From assembly GCA_016861345.1 (NCBI GenBank), contig BOLD01000009.1:62001-126000 (forward strand): a stretch of 64,000 nucleotides of DNA, in the 5' to 3' direction. The notes under the pieces are model-generated. The model was not told where the DNA came from. It searched no databases and saw only the letters and a program-made list of their open reading frames with translations. The stretch's first letter is position 1; each line of letters opens with the position of its first letter. The position numbers were made by a program, and so were the translations under genes. This stretch comes from Oligoflexia bacterium. GTDB lineage: Bacteria; Bdellovibrionota; Bdellovibrionia; Bdellovibrionales; Bdellovibrionaceae. Positions 1 to 8,798 of the stretch are shown here, piece after piece.

Positions 1-104
1 GACGAAATAATATTGTACTCGACTTGGAAATCTTTGACAGAAAATCATGCGCACGACAGACTTTTATCCACAGGTATTTTTTGTTTGATGAAGGAGTCCC
101 GACT

Positions 105-1043
105 ATGGTCCGTATCTTGATCTTATCAAATGTCTTCGCGCTACTGCTGACAGTCTCTTTTGCCAAGGCCGAAATTTTATTTGAAGGGTACTCAAAAATT
201 ATCTCCGGCGGAGTTCACGTTGGCTACATCATCAATCGCTATGAATACGACGCCAAGAAAAAACAATTTTCTTCAATCAGCTTTTTAAAAACAAATGAGC
301 TTGGCGGCAACATCACAGAAAGTCTGCGTGCACTGGCTGGTGATGATCTGAAACCTATTTCCTATTCATACACCACCTTAATCGGTGGTGCTGCAAAAAC
401 AATTGATGCCCAATTTGAAAAAAACAAAATGCTCGCCACTGTCAAAGACGGTGAAAAAATAGAAAAAATCTCAAAAGATCTTCCAAAGGGAACTTTTCTT
501 TCGACTTTTTTAGTCTATGTCATGCTGAAAAGTCCCCAAGGGTTAAAGCCGGACACAAAATATGAATATCAAGCCATCGCTGAAGAGGACGCAGCTATTC
601 AAAAAGGAATGGCTATGGTGAAAACTCTTGAAGACGTGAATGGCCTGAAGGCCCTACGTGTTCTGAATGAATTTAAAAACACAAAATTTATTTCCTATGT
701 CAGCGAGCGGGGCGAAGTTTTCTCAACAAAATCTCCCGTGCAAGGAATTGCCACTGAACTGATGGCTCAACCCAGCCTGGCCACTGGGAACTTTGGTGTC
801 CCCTCTTCATTGCTGATTAATCTTTTTGGCTCTGTTCCCACTGGAGTCACTAACGAGGTCTCGAAAAAAGCCCAACAAGGTCCATCTGGTGATGTCGGCC
901 CTCAAGAGCCCCTGCCTGGAAAACAAAAGGGCATTCCACCCAGCAACAAGGGCATTCTTCTGAAGTCTGGCCAACCGAAAAATCAAGAGACAGCACCTGC
1001 TGAATCTCCAGCTCCGACACCAGAAAAGAAAAAGGGCAACTAA
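105..1043 (+). CDS. secreted protein of unknown function
   Basis: I do not recognise this family. The start at 105 is chosen because AAGGAG lies 8 bases upstream and the product (MVRILILSN...) begins with a clean signal peptide ending near AKA, residue 22. The mature part is mixed alpha/beta for about 230 residues, followed by a Pro/Gln/Lys-rich, probably disordered tail (about residues 255-312). It is likely periplasmic or surface-exposed. nagZ follows after 2 bases, so the two are probably co-transcribed; a role in the cell envelope is only inferred from that. Confidence 0.75.
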   Translation: MVRILILSNVFALLLTVSFAKAEILFEGYSKIISGGVHVGYIINRYEYDAKKKQFSSISFLKTNELGGNITESLRALAGDDLKPISYSYTTLIGGAAKTIDAQFEKNKMLATVKDGEKIEKISKDLPKGTFLSTFLVYVMLKSPQGLKPDTKYEYQAIAEEDAAIQKGMAMVKTLEDVNGLKALRVLNEFKNTKFISYVSERGEVFSTKSPVQGIATELMAQPSLATGNFGVPSSLLINLFGSVPTGVTNEVSKKAQQGPSGDVGPQEPLPGKQKGIPPSNKGILLKSGQPKNQETAPAESPAPTPEKKKGN

Positions 1044-1045
1044 GA

Positions 1046-2167
1046 ATGCGCAAACTGATTGGGCAGCAAATGATGATCGGGGTTTCGGGACTAACCCTGA
1101 CTGCTGAAGAGAAAAAATTTATCGTTCAAAATAATATTGCGGGTGTGACTTTGTTTGGTCGCAACGTGAAAGAGCCTCATCAAGTCAGAGAACTCTGTAA
1201 AGAACTGCAATCACTCCGACATCAAATGCCTGATCGAGCTCCGCTTTTCATCGCCATTGACATGGAGGGCGGCCGTGTCGCCAGATTAAAAGCTCCTTTC
1301 ACTGTTTGGCCTCCGCTCAAAAAACTCGGCGATCTGGATTCCCCAGCGGCTTCGTTTCACTTAGCTTACTACATGGGGCTGGAGTTAAAATCAGTTGGAA
1401 TTAATTTGGATTTTGCTCCTTGTGTGGATGTGTACACAAATCCGAAGAACACCGTGATTGGTGATCGTTCAATCAGTACTGATTTTGAAGTCGTTGCTAA
1501 GCATGCCTCGGCCCTGGTGCGAGGTTATCTTGAATCTGAAGTTATTCCCTGTGCAAAACATTTTCCTGGCCATGGCAACACCTTAATTGACAGTCATCTG
1601 GATTTGCCGGTTGAAGAAATCAGTCTTGAAGAATTAAAAGCTCGCGAGATTATTCCCTTCATCAAGTCGGTGAAATCTCGAGTCCCTATGATCATGACCG
1701 CTCACATTCTTTATAAAAATATTGATCCTGATTGGCCGGCCACTTTGTCTGAGTTCTTCATTCAAAAACTGCTTCGTGATGAACTCAAATTCAAAGGTCT
1801 TGTCGTCACTGATGATTTAGGAATGAAGGCCATGTCCGCTCACTACGGAGTAGGCCAGATCCCCGTGCGCGCTCTCAAGGCTGGAGCAAATTTATTATTG
1901 TATTGTAACGAGTTTGATACTCCACCGCAGGCCATGGATTCGATCGAAAAAGCTCTTCAAGACAATACTTTGAGTAAAGATCTTGTCGCCGATAATTCTC
2001 AAAAAATTTTAGAACTTAAAAAGAAAATGATTCCTCACCCAGATCCATTGACCGAAGAGGAAATGACTCAAATCATCGGCTCGGCTCTGCACAGTCAGCT
2101 TTCTCAGGCCATTGCGGCTGGAGAAATTCCCCCTGGCTTAAAGCAGCAGCTCATCTCGAAAGCCTGA
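1046..2167 (+). CDS. nagZ: beta-N-acetylhexosaminidase, glycoside hydrolase family 3 (NagZ)
   Basis: Removes N-acetylglucosamine from muropeptides during peptidoglycan recycling, normally in the cytoplasm. The 373-residue length is usual for single-domain GH3 enzymes. Visible motifs are DMEGGRVARL near residue 73, KHFPGHGNT with DSH shortly after (the NagZ His/Asp catalytic loop) and VVTDDLGMKAM, which carries the nucleophile Asp. There is no signal peptide. It starts 2 bases after the stop of the preceding secreted-protein gene. In a predatory lineage such enzymes may also help recycle prey wall, which is inference. Confidence 0.93.
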   Translation: MRKLIGQQMMIGVSGLTLTAEEKKFIVQNNIAGVTLFGRNVKEPHQVRELCKELQSLRHQMPDRAPLFIAIDMEGGRVARLKAPFTVWPPLKKLGDLDSPAASFHLAYYMGLELKSVGINLDFAPCVDVYTNPKNTVIGDRSISTDFEVVAKHASALVRGYLESEVIPCAKHFPGHGNTLIDSHLDLPVEEISLEELKAREIIPFIKSVKSRVPMIMTAHILYKNIDPDWPATLSEFFIQKLLRDELKFKGLVVTDDLGMKAMSAHYGVGQIPVRALKAGANLLLYCNEFDTPPQAMDSIEKALQDNTLSKDLVADNSQKILELKKKMIPHPDPLTEEEMTQIIGSALHSQLSQAIAAGEIPPGLKQQLISKA

Positions 2168-2197
2168 TTCCAAAACCTAACGAGATGAGACTTGAGA

Positions 2198-2239
2198 AAG
2201 GTCACATTGTTAAGAACTTCGACATTCGGATGTGGCCTT
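2198..2239. repeat. stem-loop downstream of nagZ
   Basis: AAGGTCACAT and ATGTGGCCTT form a 10-bp stem (one G-U pair) around a 22-base loop. No T-run follows, so it is at best a weak terminator or an RNA-stabilising structure. Nothing else is seen between nagZ and the next gene except the TTGGAGG ribosome-binding site near 2370. Confidence 0.35.
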
Positions 2240-2381
2240 ATTCATCCCAAATACCCCGACTTAGATAATCTTAACTAATTGTAATTGTTAGTGTTTTTTA
2301 TGCAAATCTCGATTTGAGCCTTTTCGGCCCTGGATTTGCTCCATCCCATTACGGATTGCTCTCTTTTTTTGGAGGTTTTGT

Positions 2382-3731
2382 ATGCAGAAGGCTTTATTGA
2401 AATGCTTTGTCACTGTTCTTGTTTTCACAAACATGGTGGCCTGTGCAAAAAAGGATGACGACAAGTCACCCGTTCGCACAGCAACAGCTACACCCGATAA
2501 GCAGCTAACGACTCCGAAAGCTGATGCACCTAAAGCTACTCCGATTCCTGAACTCAAAGGTGCCGACGCCACAAAACCTCAGGTCGCTCAGCCTGACGCT
2601 CAAAAGAAAGATCAAGCGCAAGCTCAAACACAAGCCCCAGCACAAACTCCTGCCGCTGCGGGAGCACAAGATAAAAAAGAAGAGAAAAAAGCCGAGGGTG
2701 ATCAAAAGCAAACTGAGCAAAAACAAGTTGAACAGAAACAAACAGAACAGAAACAAGCTGGTCAACAACAAGAGCAAAAGGGTGCGACGAAAAAGCCTGA
2801 AGCCAAAAAAGACTCAGCCAATACAAATAAGGACACTCAATTTAAAGGTAAGCCCACAGGTTTGGCAGAGGACTATGCTGCCGCAGGTGATGACTACTTA
2901 GTTGAATACATTTCTCAGCAAATGAAGAGCATCAAAGACAAAGCCGTGCAAAAAAGAAATTTGCTTGCCGCTGAGAGCATTGAGTCCATTGAAACAAAGA
3001 TCGACTCAAAAACAGGTGATGTGATCGTCACATTAAATCGAACTGTTGGTAAAACACTGAAAAAAGAAATGCTTGGTGGAACAATCAATCGAGCGGGAAT
3101 TACCCGTTTAGGATCTGAGAATCAGAACCTTCGTGGAAAATTTGTCTGCATGGACGAAGACCAAGCCTTCTGTCAAACAGCTGTTCTAGATATTGAGTTC
3201 GGCAAAGGAGCTGATAAGGCCATTGTGAAAGCCGTGCTTCGAAAAACTGCGGCAGACTTTTTCTGGACACGCCCAACACTTGAGACAGCCTCAGCTGATT
3301 TCAAAAATCTTTTTGATTTGTTTGATAACTCAGAAAGACGAACTGATGTTGATAACAGCTTAAAAACAATCTTGGTTGAATCAACTGAGATCATCAATGG
3401 TCGAAGCCATGCTCGAGTGACTTTTGTCACTGAGGGCGGTCAGGTCATGAGCATGTCAGCTCCTCTTCTTCTTCCACGAGGAAGCACTGGTTTAACCAAT
3501 GTTCGAATGGAGAGAAACATTCGATTTGAATCATTGATCGACATCATGCTGATTCAGGATGTGAAAACAGGAATGCAACAGGCTTTGCAAAACGCTCAAC
3601 TGGTCAAAGTTGAAGGCGGAAAGTTTTTAACAATTCAACTTGAAGTTCGGGGACAAAAACGAAATGAAAAACAGGCGATCACAGTTCGTCTGGAGCGTAT
3701 CCACCCTGAAATCAAGATGATTGAGAAATAA
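2382..3731 (+). CDS. putative lipoprotein with Lys/Gln-rich linker
   Basis: A 449-residue protein that I do not recognise. It starts with a signal sequence ending in MVAC, a plausible lipobox that makes Cys21 the lipidated residue. Residues about 25-150 are low complexity, rich in Pro, Ala, Gln and Lys, with tandem EQKQ units; the DNA there is repetitive and opens long meaningless frames on both strands. The globular part (about 155-449) is predicted mixed alpha/beta without known motifs. A GGAGG site precedes the ATG. The linker could span the periplasm or peptidoglycan from an outer-membrane anchor. Confidence 0.8.
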   Translation: MQKALLKCFVTVLVFTNMVACAKKDDDKSPVRTATATPDKQLTTPKADAPKATPIPELKGADATKPQVAQPDAQKKDQAQAQTQAPAQTPAAAGAQDKKEEKKAEGDQKQTEQKQVEQKQTEQKQAGQQQEQKGATKKPEAKKDSANTNKDTQFKGKPTGLAEDYAAAGDDYLVEYISQQMKSIKDKAVQKRNLLAAESIESIETKIDSKTGDVIVTLNRTVGKTLKKEMLGGTINRAGITRLGSENQNLRGKFVCMDEDQAFCQTAVLDIEFGKGADKAIVKAVLRKTAADFFWTRPTLETASADFKNLFDLFDNSERRTDVDNSLKTILVESTEIINGRSHARVTFVTEGGQVMSMSAPLLLPRGSTGLTNVRMERNIRFESLIDIMLIQDVKTGMQQALQNAQLVKVEGGKFLTIQLEVRGQKRNEKQAITVRLERIHPEIKMIEK

Positions 3732-3748
3732 TTACAGTTCCCCCCGTG

Positions 3749-3788
3749 CCCCGCCCTGTGTTTTACGGTTCATCGACAGAGGGTGGGG
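3749..3788 (+). terminator. possible terminator stem-loop
   Basis: CCCCGCCCT pairs with AGGGTGGGG (one G-U) around a 22-base loop shortly after the lipoprotein stop codon. Only TCACATTTT follows, so termination activity is uncertain. Confidence 0.35.
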
Positions 3789-3879
3789 TCACATTTTCCC
3801 CCAAATTAACCAAATTCAATTGGTACAAAGGTTGCTCTCTACCTGAACTGGGTAAGTAAACCATTATTCCGGGGGGAAT

Positions 3880-4803
3880 ATGACACCACTTCGTTCATTA
3901 TTAGCCTTAGTTTTACTATTCAGTGCAGCATCTCAAGCCGAAGCCCAGATTGGTCGAATCTGCGATATCCGTGATCCTCAGTGTCGAGACAACACTCGAC
4001 GCCCTGATCCTTCTCCTTATGATCCAATCCCCGGCCGACCTGGACGACCTGACCGCCCCAACCCACCGAGCTATCCTGGTAATCCCAATAATCCTGGCAA
4101 CCCTGGCTATCCCGGTAACCAAATGGGTCGACGAGAGGTCGTGATCAATCGCCACATGAGCAATGAGCGCATGGATCTGGCAAATTTTCTTTTCCAAGGG
4201 GATCTCTTAGAATCTGTTGATGTCTTCGTTGGCTTTCGCTCAAGAGACTTTGCCAACATTGGCCTGATGGTTAATCGCATGATTGATGATTCTCGTTCAA
4301 CTTCAGGTGGAATGATCACCCTGTTCCCTCGACGCCCCGTCAGAATTGATCGATTTGGAGACCTGGTTCAACTGGATGTTCAGGGCTTCATCTTTATTGA
4401 GCGACTTGTTCTGAATTACCGTCAGGGCAATGGCGGTGGCTATCCCCCTCCTCCAAACCAGCCACCTGGATACGGGGACTTTGAACTGAATCAAAATGTT
4501 TTCCGAAACTTCAACGGTCAAAACCAAATCGATCTTCAACAACTGATGCCCCTTCACCAGTACCGCGGAATGCGGGTGATCTCAGTTACTGTTGTGGGAA
4601 CTTCTGCCCGTGGATTTGGAGAAGTTGAAATCATGACCAATGGTTTTTCTCAGGATCGACGGACTTTAGCGACTTACACAACCTTTGCAGACCTTCAGGT
4701 TCGATCATTAAATCGGATCGGGCAGGATATGGGCTCATTGATCCTACGGACCCAGGGGAACATCTTTATCGAGCGAATCATCATCAGAGTTGCGCGTTAT
4801 TGA
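3880..4803 (+). CDS. secreted protein with Pro-rich linker and duplicated beta domain
   Basis: A 307-residue protein preceded by a GGGGGG ribosome-binding site. A signal peptide ends near QAEA (residue 22); four Cys-containing or charged residues and a Pro/Gly/Asn-rich linker (about 30-85) follow. Two similar beta-rich halves come next: about 86-185 ends in FIFIERLVLNYR, and about 200-307 ends in NIFIERIIIRVARY. This suggests an internal duplication. Probably exported. No enzyme motif is seen, so a binding or structural role is a guess. Confidence 0.8.
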   Translation: MTPLRSLLALVLLFSAASQAEAQIGRICDIRDPQCRDNTRRPDPSPYDPIPGRPGRPDRPNPPSYPGNPNNPGNPGYPGNQMGRREVVINRHMSNERMDLANFLFQGDLLESVDVFVGFRSRDFANIGLMVNRMIDDSRSTSGGMITLFPRRPVRIDRFGDLVQLDVQGFIFIERLVLNYRQGNGGGYPPPPNQPPGYGDFELNQNVFRNFNGQNQIDLQQLMPLHQYRGMRVISVTVVGTSARGFGEVEIMTNGFSQDRRTLATYTTFADLQVRSLNRIGQDMGSLILRTQGNIFIERIIIRVARY

Positions 4804-4867
4804 TGTGACTTCAATAACTTAAGTCGCTGTTCCATATTTTTTGTTTGAATTATGAAAGGACTTCGGT

Positions 4868-5875
4868 GTGGAATTTTTGTTAAGCCAGTTTGATCTGGTC
4901 AATGAAGAGGGGATAAGCATGGATACACAAATCACTCCAACACAGAATTTCACGCCGAACTTGCCGACAAATTTAAATTCGGCATCCGTGAAACAGAATA
5001 ACCAAACCCAAGCTCCGAACTTGGGCGACTACATGGACTACCGAAAATTTCTCAGTGACTGGTATGACCATCGCCGAGCAAAAAGTAAAAATGATCTTCG
5101 CCCCTACAGCTATGCCATGTTCTCGGCAGCAGCAGACATCAAGTCTCCGAACTATTTGAAAATGATTATTGATGGAAAAAGAAATCTCTCAACCGACATG
5201 ATTTCAAAATTTGGAAAGGCCCTGGGTTTTTCAAAGGCCCAAACTGAGGAACTTCTTCTTTTGGTGCTTTTCACTCAGGCGACTGATCCAGCAGAGAGAA
5301 ATATTCATCTGAAGCAACTGACAGAAAATCGCGTAGAACAAAAACTACAAAGCGGAGAAATTAATCAAAAAGCTTGGGATAAAATCCCAAACTGGATTGC
5401 TTGGGTTCTTTACGCAATGTTGGATCAAGAAGGTGTCGAGTTCCACCCGGATCAACTTCGAAGCTTGCTCCGTGGAAAAGCGACGGCAGATGAAATTGAC
5501 GAGGCCTTAAAATCACTGATCCGCTCTGGAGAAATCACTCAGGATGATATTACTGGAAAATTGAAAAAAGCGAACAACATGGAGACTCCGGAGGATGTTC
5601 CGGTTGCTCTGGTCAGAAAGCTTCAATCCGAGCTGATGTACCTGGGTCTTGAAAGTCTGTTTCAGGATGCTCCAACAGAGCGTGAATTTGGTTCGCTGAC
5701 TTTGACATTAACCCGACAAGAATTCGAAGAACTTCGTTTCAAGTTGCGTCAAATGCGCAAAGCGGTCCACAAGGACAACTCAATTAAGCGAATGACGACA
5801 CGTGGTGAGCGGGTTTATCAGATGAATCTTCAATTATTTCCAGTGACTAACGCGGTAAGTAAAGAAGAGCTATAG
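4868..5875 (+). CDS. TIGR02147/DUF4423-family protein
   Basis: Resembles the TIGR02147 family, which is expanded in Bdellovibrio and Fibrobacter and has no settled function. Hallmarks are DYMDYRKFLSDWYDHRR (about residues 55-70), the N-terminal helical part with SPNYLKMIIDGKRNLS, and a C-terminal helical half with repeated short helices. The GTG at 4868 has AAAGGA 7 bases upstream; an ATG at 4919 with GAGGGG upstream is an equally good start and would remove 17 residues. The gene stands alone just before ssrA. A regulatory or DNA-binding-like role is often suspected but not shown here. Confidence 0.85.
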   Translation: MEFLLSQFDLVNEEGISMDTQITPTQNFTPNLPTNLNSASVKQNNQTQAPNLGDYMDYRKFLSDWYDHRRAKSKNDLRPYSYAMFSAAADIKSPNYLKMIIDGKRNLSTDMISKFGKALGFSKAQTEELLLLVLFTQATDPAERNIHLKQLTENRVEQKLQSGEINQKAWDKIPNWIAWVLYAMLDQEGVEFHPDQLRSLLRGKATADEIDEALKSLIRSGEITQDDITGKLKKANNMETPEDVPVALVRKLQSELMYLGLESLFQDAPTEREFGSLTLTLTRQEFEELRFKLRQMRKAVHKDNSIKRMTTRGERVYQMNLQLFPVTNAVSKEEL

Positions 5876-5998
5876 CTCTAACAGAATCTTACAATTCTTC
5901 GCCTAAAAACCACTCAAAATGTGGAAAACTTGGTGGAAGAAGTTGATAAGTGGCCAAAAATTCCAGACTTTTGGAATGCGAATGTGCTGCTTATCAGG

Positions 5999-6004
5999 TA
6001 TAAT
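5999..6004 (+). promoter_or_regulatory. -10 element of the ssrA promoter
   Basis: A perfect TATAAT ends 17 bases before the mature tmRNA 5' end, as expected for a precursor trimmed by RNase P. No convincing -35 hexamer is seen at 16-18 bases. Confidence 0.6.
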
Positions 6005-6021
6005 GGGATAGTTTTACGCGT

Positions 6022-6367
6022 GGGGGCGACACGGCTTCGACGTGGGTGTTGAAACATAAGGAGCATTCCGGGGCGCATGAGGACCTCGTTAAAAATGTGC
6101 ACTTTGTAATTGGCAACGATTACGCACTTGCAGCTTAATTGACTGCACGATCACCTGAGATTTGGTTTCGTTCTTAGATTGATCGTCATTTAGAAACCTC
6201 GGCCATCTGGGTTTTCTCCAGCAGGATGGCTTAAATAAAGCTGGGGGAGTGAGTCGCCTGATTTTGTTCGTGGAAGCTGGCGGCTCAAACTAAAACACGA
6301 ACTAAGAATGTAGTGCCTTATCGCGGATCGCTTGCGGACGGGGGTTCAATTCCCCCCGCCTCCACCA
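6022..6367 (+). ncRNA. ssrA: tmRNA (transfer-messenger RNA)
   Basis: Rescues stalled ribosomes by adding a degradation tag. The 5' end GGGGGCGA with ACACGGCTTCGACG is the canonical tmRNA start. The 3' end has a T-arm (GGGGGTTCAATTCCCCC) and CGCCTCC pairing with the 5' GGGGGCG, followed by the encoded ACCA. The tag frame at 6112-6138 reads GNDYALAA then stop, with Gly rather than the usual Ala as resume codon. As I recall, the same tag is known from Bdellovibrio. The 3' end is also the integration site of the island that follows. Confidence 0.97.
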
Positions 6368-6368
6368 A
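6357..6368 (+). repeat. left attachment repeat within the ssrA 3' end
   Basis: CGCCTCCACCAA recurs exactly at 21137-21148, where ATCTT also follows after one extra A. A shorter version, CCTCCACCA, is at 12667-12675. This fits site-specific integration into ssrA that restores the tmRNA 3' end. Confidence 0.7.
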
Positions 6369-6377
6369 TCTTAGTAT

Positions 6378-6416
6378 CCCTTATATTTGAATAGAAGAAT
6401 AAGACAAATATAAGGG
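6378..6416. repeat. 12-bp inverted repeat next to ssrA
   Basis: CCCTTATATTTG and CAAATATAAGGG are a perfect inverted repeat with a 15-base spacer. CCTTATATTTATT follows in direct orientation at 6440, and near-copies occur at 12561 and 12582 close to the other end of the element. They may be arm-type binding sites for the integrase, or the hairpin may serve as the ssrA terminator. Nothing else is seen between ssrA and 6595. Confidence 0.5.
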
Positions 6417-6594
6417 TTTCCCTTTAAAAATAAGAAATTCCTTATATTTATTAGTAATTTAGACCATAAATCAGCAACTTGCAAGAGGCTTATTTTTAAA
6501 CCCCGTGAGGACCAAATGATAGACCGACTTGAGGACCAACTAATTACTTATTAAATTTGTAGTAAATTTAACGGCATTTTGCTATGTATTCCTT

Positions 6595-6954
6595 ATGAGC
6601 CAAAGAACAAAAGAGCCTCTTCTTACCAAAGAGGGGCAAGTGTTAAAAACTCTCCGCCAAAAACATAAACTGACTTTAAAGGAAGTGTCTCAAAGAACAG
6701 GACTATCGGACACGATGGTTTCCTTCATTGAGAACGGACGGACTGACCTTCCTAAAAACAACGACACTTTAGACAAGTTATTAAGGGTCTATGGGGGCAT
6801 TTCAAGAAAGTATTTTTATGAACTCGTTCGAGACTTCAAAGAAGACGACAACGACCTTCACTACCTTGGTAAGGTGCTTGGAAACTTGACTCCTGAGGAC
6901 CTCAAATTCGTCCGACAAATCGTAGACGTACGATTGAGGGGACCCAAAAAATGA
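6595..6954 (+). CDS. XRE-family helix-turn-helix regulator
   Basis: A 119-residue protein with an N-terminal Cro/CI-type HTH (about residues 17-72: LKTLRQKHKLTLKEVSQRTG, then SDTMVSFIENGR). A short acidic helical C-terminus follows (about 85-119). Its stop overlaps the integrase start by 4 bases (ATGA), so the two are translationally coupled. It probably controls integrase expression and maintenance of the element. Cytoplasmic DNA-binding protein. Confidence 0.88.
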   Translation: MSQRTKEPLLTKEGQVLKTLRQKHKLTLKEVSQRTGLSDTMVSFIENGRTDLPKNNDTLDKLLRVYGGISRKYFYELVRDFKEDDNDLHYLGKVLGNLTPEDLKFVRQIVDVRLRGPKK

Positions 6955-8174
6955 GCGAAGAAAAAACGGATAAAAAGCCAAGAAACAAAAAAGATCCGAG
7001 CCTTGTTGAAAATGGCATCTATCAAGTTGGTTCAAATCTCTACGATGTCAAAGTCAGGAAAAGAATCAAGAAGGACCCGAAGGGTGCAGGTGTTCAACAC
7101 ACAAAAGCAAAACGCAATGTACGCTTTTTGACTGAAGCCCGAAAAATCAGAAATCAGTTTGTCCACGAGTTGGAACTGAAAGAGCAAGAACACCTGAATG
7201 GCGACTACACTTGGAAAGAAGCAAAAGAAAAATATTTTGAAGAACGCTACAAGCAAGTAAGCCAAGACCAAACTCTTAAAGAAAAAATAGGCGACAAGAC
7301 TTTTTCCAATCAAAAAGTGACCGTTGAGAAGCACACCGAGACTTGGGACTCAATGCGGCTGTCGGATTTCAAGCAAGAATTTATCCGAAATGACTTGGCA
7401 GAAAAATTAAGAGGCTATCCTAAATCAACGGTGAAAAGTATTTTGAAACACATTCGTGCAGTTTTTGAATATCACTACAACAAGCAAATAACTCCACTCA
7501 CCCACAACCCATGCAAAGGAATTCATCCGTGGGGTGCCGACAATCGTGAACAGGTGGATGACATTCCTAAAATGAGCATGGATGAAGTTTCAAAACTTCT
7601 TACTCATACAGCGGCAACTAACTCCGAATGGCACTCGATTTTTTACTGTGCCTATCATACGGGAATGCGTTCGGGGGAATTGTGGGCGTGGAAGTGGGAA
7701 GACATTGATGCAGACTTTAAAATCATTCGATTGAGAAGGTCCTACTGCTTTCAATCAAAAAAAGAAAAGACGCCGAAGAACAAACACGCCCGAAGTATTC
7801 CGATTAACAAATCATTGAGACGCCATCTTATGAATTTAAAAATTCAAGCAGACTCGTCCTATGTGTTGCCTCATTTACCAATGTGGCGAGATGGGAAAAT
7901 CGCAATAGTCTTAAGAGGATTTCAGAAAGAACTTAAAATTACGGAGACTTCTTTTCATTCTATCAGGGCTTCACACATTACGCATATGCTACTGAAAGGC
8001 ATTTCATCTCAGGCGTTGCAGGAAACCGTCGGACACGCTGACTACCGAACGATGGCGAGATATGTGCGAGACTTAGATAGGGAACGAGCGATTAAGAATA
8101 TTACTGATGTTCTCGATGATGACATTGAGGCGAAAATCATTCCGTTCAATCCGAAAAAAGAAGACGTGGGTTAG
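6951..8174 (+). CDS. tyrosine recombinase / integrase
   Basis: Catalyses insertion and excision of the element at the ssrA 3' end. The 407 residues comprise a basic N-terminal arm-binding-like segment (1-60), a SAM-like core-binding domain (about 90-190) and a catalytic domain. The active-site set is visible: Arg240 (HTGMRSGEL), a Lys near 278, His336-x-x-Arg339 (HSIR), His362 (GHADY) and the nucleophile Tyr371. It overlaps the upstream XRE gene by 4 bases. All catalytic residues are present, so it is presumably active. Confidence 0.93.
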   Translation: MSEEKTDKKPRNKKDPSLVENGIYQVGSNLYDVKVRKRIKKDPKGAGVQHTKAKRNVRFLTEARKIRNQFVHELELKEQEHLNGDYTWKEAKEKYFEERYKQVSQDQTLKEKIGDKTFSNQKVTVEKHTETWDSMRLSDFKQEFIRNDLAEKLRGYPKSTVKSILKHIRAVFEYHYNKQITPLTHNPCKGIHPWGADNREQVDDIPKMSMDEVSKLLTHTAATNSEWHSIFYCAYHTGMRSGELWAWKWEDIDADFKIIRLRRSYCFQSKKEKTPKNKHARSIPINKSLRRHLMNLKIQADSSYVLPHLPMWRDGKIAIVLRGFQKELKITETSFHSIRASHITHMLLKGISSQALQETVGHADYRTMARYVRDLDRERAIKNITDVLDDDIEAKIIPFNPKKEDVG

Positions 8175-8210
8175 CATTGATGTTTCTATCGAGATATTTT
8201 GAGGAGTTTT

Positions 8211-8765
8211 ATGCCAAGTAATGAAAAGTTTGAACAGCAAAACTTTATTTTAAAAGACGGAGAATCTTACGAAGACTGCGATTTTCACTCCATCGATTTT
8301 TCAGAGTTTTCATTAAAAAACTGTCTGTTTGTTGATTGCACTTTTCTTCAATGCAACTTGGCGAACATAGAACCTACATCTGGCTCGATTCGTAATTGTG
8401 TTTTTAAGAATTCAAACTTGATTGGAATTAATTGGTGCGTACTTAAGAATTTTAGCCGTCCACGATTTGAGTCGTGTAAGTTAAACTATTCTGTGTTTCA
8501 AAATCTTAGACTGGATAATAGTGTTTTCATTGAGTGCAGTCTCGTGGAAGTTGATTTTACTGGATGCGATTTAAGTAAATCAGACTTTTCTCATTCAAAT
8601 TTTGCAGGTGCAAATCTAAATGGAGCCAATTTGACTGGCTCTGATTTTCGGTCAAGCAAAGACTATGTTTTCGATATTCGCACGACAAAAATTAAGGGTT
8701 CAAAATTCTCATTTCCGTATGTGGCGTCACTTATTACTGCCCTCGGTGCAGAAGTAGATATGTGA
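8211..8765 (+). CDS. pentapeptide-repeat protein
   Basis: The start at 8211 is preceded by TGAGGAG. The 184 residues contain runs of A(D/N)LxX-like pentapeptides (for example SDFSHSNFAGANLNGANLTGSDF, about residues 125-147, here given in part) that fold as a right-handed beta-helix. The C-terminal helix-rich end (SLITALGAEVDM) is usual for this family. Some members (MfpA, Qnr) mimic DNA and bind gyrase. The next gene encodes a GyrI-like protein, which makes a gyrase-related role attractive but unproven. Confidence 0.85.
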   Translation: MPSNEKFEQQNFILKDGESYEDCDFHSIDFSEFSLKNCLFVDCTFLQCNLANIEPTSGSIRNCVFKNSNLIGINWCVLKNFSRPRFESCKLNYSVFQNLRLDNSVFIECSLVEVDFTGCDLSKSDFSHSNFAGANLNGANLTGSDFRSSKDYVFDIRTTKIKGSKFSFPYVASLITALGAEVDM

Positions 8766-8798
8766 AGCGATTTAGGTAAAATGTTAAGAGGGAACAAA

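Noticed and set aside
2700-2775. Possible CRISPR-like repeat run
   Set aside because: Repeats are short, imperfect EQKQ codon runs inside a gene, with no spacer pattern; no CRISPR array was seen anywhere in the window.
2505-2901. Overlapping Lys- or Leu-rich frames in the lipoprotein linker
   Set aside because: Artefacts of the repetitive Lys/Gln-rich coding sequence.
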